Below, in pieces: positions 6,166-9,085 of a stretch of 9,085 nucleotides of DNA (the stretch's first letter is position 1; every line of letters begins with the position of its first letter). The DNA comes from Candidatus Poseidoniaceae archaeon. GTDB lineage: Archaea > Thermoplasmatota > Poseidoniia > Poseidoniales > Poseidoniaceae. The stretch lies in the NCBI GenBank assembly GCA_029250305.1, contig JAQXFM010000005.1:1-9085 (forward strand), read 5' to 3'. A program made the position numbers and the translations under genes. The notes under the pieces are model-generated. The model searched no databases and was not told where the DNA came from. It was given only the letters and a program-made list of their open reading frames with translations.

Positions 6166-7677
6166 TCACAGGAAACCAGCGTTGTCGACGAGGTTTTTGA
6201 ACATCAGAATCATGATTGGTACCAAAATGACACCCATGGCGTGTGACCGTCGAATGCCGAGTCGAGGTGGTAACAAGCCAATCATCGTACCAACAATTAA
6301 CACGGACATTCCAATGAACCCCGTGCTAACAAACACCAAGGCGCCAACGAAAAGAATCACGCTCATGATCATCTGTTGCAATGGGATGGCTGCGTGAAGT
6401 CGCAGCATACCTTTGCCCACGTAGCGCATGATTGGCATGGCCATCAGGCCAGCAGCAAGGGTGATGGCAAGCAAACGAATGAAATCCGCAGTTGGTTCGA
6501 GGTTGCTCCATGTATCAACCGGATACATTGCTTTGAGTGCGAGTGTTGCACCGGATCTCGAACGGCTGATGATGTACAGGAAGCCAAGAACGCAAACGGT
6601 GACTGCTGTGTTGACAGCTGAAAGGATGGCGATGATTTCCAAGTCCTGCTTTGTCTGAGGCCCTTCAACACCTTCCTCAGATTCAGCCTTTGCAATCTCC
6701 AACAATTCATCATCCGTCATCTCTGTGAGGCGACGGGTTTCCCAATCCATGCCATACCCTGTTTTTCCTTGGACCTTGGCAACAACGTTGCGTCCACCCA
6801 TCACGAGGACCGTGGCTTGTGATGCGGTCATTCCAGGCAAGACACCCATTGAAGCACCGGCAACACCCGACCAGAAGCAGGGGACCAGCAACGGTTTGGC
6901 AGGAGGTAAGTCCCAGTTTTCTTTCTGGGGTGGGAGGTGGGAGGTCGTTGCATAAATGTCCAGCAAATTTGCAATACCAAACAATCCGGCTAACCCCGGC
7001 AGCAGCAAACTTGCACCCGGCATGTCAATTGGTGATTTGGCAGGGAGGGACGTCGGGCCGATAATCGTCCAGCCAAACAATCCTGCAAGAAGGAAGAACG
7101 CAGTGGCTGTAAAGAAGCCGGCGAACCTCGAATCGGTTCCAAAGGCGCCACGGCTTAGCTTCTGCATCCACTCAGGCCAATCAAGGCGTGTGGTTTCGGT
7201 AGCCAATAGAAGTGCAGAAATGACGAGCAGAATAAATGGAAGCATTGTTCGGAGTTGATCGTACCATCCGAGTTCAGGGCCGAAAGCAATCCGTGCTACA
7301 ATTATGAGTGGCAGGGAAAGGAAGAGTCCAAGTTGTGAGCCCCTCGCTGACCACGCCACACCACGAGCCGCATTTCCGGAGAGGAGCATCCTATGGCCGG
7401 GGAGCAGCGACAATGCTTGGTCAGCATCCGGTGCACCCATCAACGCAGATGGGATGTAGTTGAGGAAGGTGTGCACTGTTCCCGTCGATACAATAATCCC
7501 TGCAACAGCAGAAAGCGGAATGCCGAGGGCGAGTAAACTTGGAGAAAGCGCTAAGAGAATCAAGGCGACGTTGTTGACGTGGAAACCAGGAATAATTCCA
7601 GTTAAGGAGCCCATGAAGACGCCAAAGAACAGAGCAAAGAGCATCCACCCCAGTTCATAGAAATATGCCTCTAACAT
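6166..7677 (-). CDS. TctA-family (COG1784, DUF112-type) multi-pass membrane permease
   Basis: A 503-residue polytopic membrane protein with about ten or more hydrophobic helices. It resembles the TctA subunit of tripartite tricarboxylate transporters (PF01970), in the variant common in archaea. The family's internal duplication is visible: GSLTGIIPGFHVNNVAL at 23-39 and GASMGVLPGMTASQATVLV at 274-292 are matching loop-plus-helix segments of the two halves. Further family marks are THTFLNYIPS-like residues at 67-77, the GAPDADQALSLLPGHRMLL segment at 81-99 and ARGSQLGLFLSLPL at 111-124. A hydrophilic acidic loop at about 303-348 separates the halves. TctB and the periplasmic binding protein TctC are absent here, as expected for the stand-alone archaeal type. 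The transported substrate is unknown; dicarboxylates or tricarboxylates are only a family analogy. The ATG at 7677 has an excellent ribosome binding site and starts 9 nt after the upstream stop, so it is very probably co-transcribed with the OB-fold protein. Confidence 0.87.
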   Translation of the reverse strand: MLEAYFYELGWMLFALFFGVFMGSLTGIIPGFHVNNVALILLALSPSLLALGIPLSAVAGIIVSTGTVHTFLNYIPSALMGAPDADQALSLLPGHRMLLSGNAARGVAWSARGSQLGLFLSLPLIIVARIAFGPELGWYDQLRTMLPFILLVISALLLATETTRLDWPEWMQKLSRGAFGTDSRFAGFFTATAFFLLAGLFGWTIIGPTSLPAKSPIDMPGASLLLPGLAGLFGIANLLDIYATTSHLPPQKENWDLPPAKPLLVPCFWSGVAGASMGVLPGMTASQATVLVMGGRNVVAKVQGKTGYGMDWETRRLTEMTDDELLEIAKAESEEGVEGPQTKQDLEIIAILSAVNTAVTVCVLGFLYIISRSRSGATLALKAMYPVDTWSNLEPTADFIRLLAITLAAGLMAMPIMRYVGKGMLRLHAAIPLQQMIMSVILFVGALVFVSTGFIGMSVLIVGTMIGLLPPRLGIRRSHAMGVILVPIMILMFKNLVDNAGFL

Positions 7678-7680
7678 GGT

Positions 7681-7688
7681 ATCACCTC
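7681..7688 (-). promoter_or_regulatory. Shine-Dalgarno site of the permease, overlapping the upstream stop codon
   Basis: On the minus strand GAGGTGAT precedes the ATG at 7677 by three bases and shares its first two bases with the TGA stop of the OB-fold protein. This is near-full complementarity to the 16S rRNA 3' end and suggests translation coupled to the upstream gene. Confidence 0.75.
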
Positions 7689-9085
7689 ATGAATTAGGGT
7701 TGGTGTCCTGCTCAAGTTCCGTCCGGTCATCATCCCCATCACCGTCAGTGTCAGGGTTGTTGATGTTCGTACCATTGGCACTTTCAAGGGAATCTGCGAC
7801 TCGGTCACCATCGGTGTCCAAAACATCTGCACCATCGAGGCTGTACACCAATGAAACTTCTGATTGATGTTCTACTTGGCGCAGCCTTCCAGTCCAAGTC
7901 ATCGATTTGTTGGTGTGATATTCGTCGGTCCCAAGTGGGTTCAAATCAAGGTTCAAACGGATTGATTGCGAAGAACCGTCCCTGTAAAGGTACCATCCAT
8001 CGTCTTCCAACACTGCCTTTCCATTGATCAACACATGTGTGTTTTTGGCGTAACTCCACTGAGTGGCGCCATCGTCCCAAAGGAGGTCTTGAGCACCAGG
8101 AGGGTCGCCAACGAGCTGGTAGTTTTGAACCATCAGCCGCATCATCATTTTCTCATCGTCCCATGCAACCGTCACATTGGCGATGAGGCCTTGGCCGGAT
8201 TCAATCCATTCCGTTCGAGTCGAAGGGAACGACATTGCGACCCTTGTTTGTCCGAAGGTGTAGGTTTGACTGTCGACAAAATACCCATCGGTGTCCAATG
8301 GCTCAAACGCATACTGCATGAAGGTGCTCAAGGTGTAAACCTTGTACGGGTCTTCCAACATTGATGCCGGGTTTGCCGACAACATCGCTTGCATCGACAT
8401 GGCCGACATCGGATCGATGAGGTTGGTTCCGTTACCATTGTTGGCATCGATGCACCACATACTCCGCTCATCATTCCACATTAAGCGACCTGTGGCTTCG
8501 TATGCAGAGCCGTTGTATCCATTGGTGTTGGCATTTGTGATGTCTTCATCGGTTGGAAGAATGCAGATCATGTTTCCACTTGGGCCAAAGAGCGTCCATT
8601 GGCTGTCTGAAATAAGGACCGTTCCTGCCATCGTCACCATGCTGCCAGATTCGTAGCTCCACGTTGACTCGCCGGCCCATTCAAGTCTCTTAGGCTGAGG
8701 GTTGTACCCGTCGATAAGAATGATTTCCGGTCCTTGTGTAATGAACGCCCACCGCAAGTTGGTTTCTTGATAGTTGAGCATGCCCGTAACTTCGACCTTT
8801 GAATCGGCCTCAATCCAGACTCCCGGTGCAGATTGGACGAGGAGTTGCAGTTGATGTGCGGCATTGCCGGGATGGTCTGTGATGTAGGCGGATGTGTAAA
8901 TGGCGTCTTTATTGACGGCTTCGCTAATGAACCCAGTGATTGTAACGATCTCACCCGCATAACCTTCTGGGTCGACGGCCAAGTCGCTCAGAGTAAGGCG
9001 CGTTACTTCTGGAAGGCCATCTGCTTCCCACCAAATCGCTCCCGCTCCAGTGGATTGAATATAGAACCGGCCGTTATAATCAACC
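7687..9085 (-). CDS. Secreted OB-fold-repeat protein with C-terminal calcium-type repeats (N-terminus beyond right edge)
   Basis: The frame is open from the right edge (first full codon at 9084) to the stop at 7687, giving 465 residues without a start. A TTG at 8982 is internal: coding continues upstream with YNGRFYIQ at 3-10 and GAIWWEADG at 16-24, the strand pattern of an OB-fold. At least three more OB-like units follow: EIVTITG at 45-51 to VEVTGMLNY at 97-105; MVTMAG at 149-154 to ATGRLMW at 197-203; HVLINGKAVLEDDGWYLY at 350-367 to TWTGRLRQV at 396-404. The last 45 residues hold two thrombospondin-3-type acidic repeats, DTDGDRVADSLE at 423-434 and DTDGDGDDDRTE at 445-456, and then stop with no membrane helix. 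OB folds commonly bind nucleic acids or sugars, and similar OB repeats occur in secreted nucleases; no catalytic motif is visible in this part. Expected location is outside the cell, but the export signal is not in view. I do not recognise a named family. Confidence 0.82.
   Translation of the reverse strand, partial: VDYNGRFYIQSTGAGAIWWEADGLPEVTRLTLSDLAVDPEGYAGEIVTITGFISEAVNKDAIYTSAYITDHPGNAAHQLQLLVQSAPGVWIEADSKVEVTGMLNYQETNLRWAFITQGPEIILIDGYNPQPKRLEWAGESTWSYESGSMVTMAGTVLISDSQWTLFGPSGNMICILPTDEDITNANTNGYNGSAYEATGRLMWNDERSMWCIDANNGNGTNLIDPMSAMSMQAMLSANPASMLEDPYKVYTLSTFMQYAFEPLDTDGYFVDSQTYTFGQTRVAMSFPSTRTEWIESGQGLIANVTVAWDDEKMMMRLMVQNYQLVGDPPGAQDLLWDDGATQWSYAKNTHVLINGKAVLEDDGWYLYRDGSSQSIRLNLDLNPLGTDEYHTNKSMTWTGRLRQVEHQSEVSLVYSLDGADVLDTDGDRVADSLESANGTNINNPDTDGDGDDDRTELEQDTNPNS
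7690..7818 (-). repeat. Two DxDxDG calcium-type repeats ending the OB-fold protein
   Basis: Residues 423-465 carry two copies of D-T-D-G-D-x-x-x-D-x-x-E spaced 22 residues apart. This is the thrombospondin-3/dockerin-like acidic loop also found in five copies in the large surface protein downstream. It suggests that both proteins act in calcium-rich water such as the sea. Confidence 0.75.

Noticed and set aside
7687..8982. TTG at 8982 as the start of the OB-fold protein
   Set aside because: The same frame stays open to the right edge and encodes a clear OB-like strand pattern upstream of the TTG, so the gene is 5'-truncated by the window.
1..9085. CRISPR arrays, tRNA or rRNA genes, transposases and attachment sites
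   Set aside because: None seen. Genes cover nearly the whole window, and the repeats present are protein-level domain repeats, not identical DNA repeats with spacers.

Overview
The window looks like a stretch of an uncultivated marine archaeon, most likely Marine Group II Euryarchaeota (Poseidoniales). This rests on composition and gene style, not a marker gene: very large secreted proteins with acidic DxDxDG calcium-type repeats, a single C-terminal membrane anchor with a short cytoplasmic tail, many N-X-S/T sequons, a stand-alone archaeal-type TctA permease, and AGGTGA-type ribosome binding sites. No rRNA, tRNA, mobile element or CRISPR array is present.

All five genes lie on the minus strand and fill almost the whole window. 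In transcription order (right to left) they are: (1) a secreted OB-fold-repeat protein with calcium-binding repeats, whose N-terminus lies beyond the right edge; (2) a TctA/COG1784-type multi-pass permease starting 9 nt after it; (3) after the only real intergenic gap (78 nt, with a small perfect hairpin), a 1640-residue surface protein with six lamin-tail domains, a two-lobed phospholipase D/nuclease domain, thrombospondin-3-type calcium repeats, one transmembrane helix and a cytoplasmic tail; (4) a Bax inhibitor-1/YccA-type seven-helix membrane protein 11 nt downstream; (5) an isopenicillin N synthase-family iron(II) oxygenase, of which only the first 125 residues lie before the left edge.

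The spacing suggests one or two co-transcribed units. The most interesting part is genes 1 to 3. Two large extracytoplasmic proteins carry folds often associated with nucleic-acid binding (OB folds, lamin-tail domains), and one also carries an intact pair of HKD catalytic motifs. A membrane permease sits between them. A working hypothesis is a surface system that captures and cuts extracellular DNA, RNA or another phosphodiester polymer. The catalytic motifs are read directly; the substrate and the link to the permease are inference. Genes 4 and 5 have recognisable families but no obvious link to that activity.
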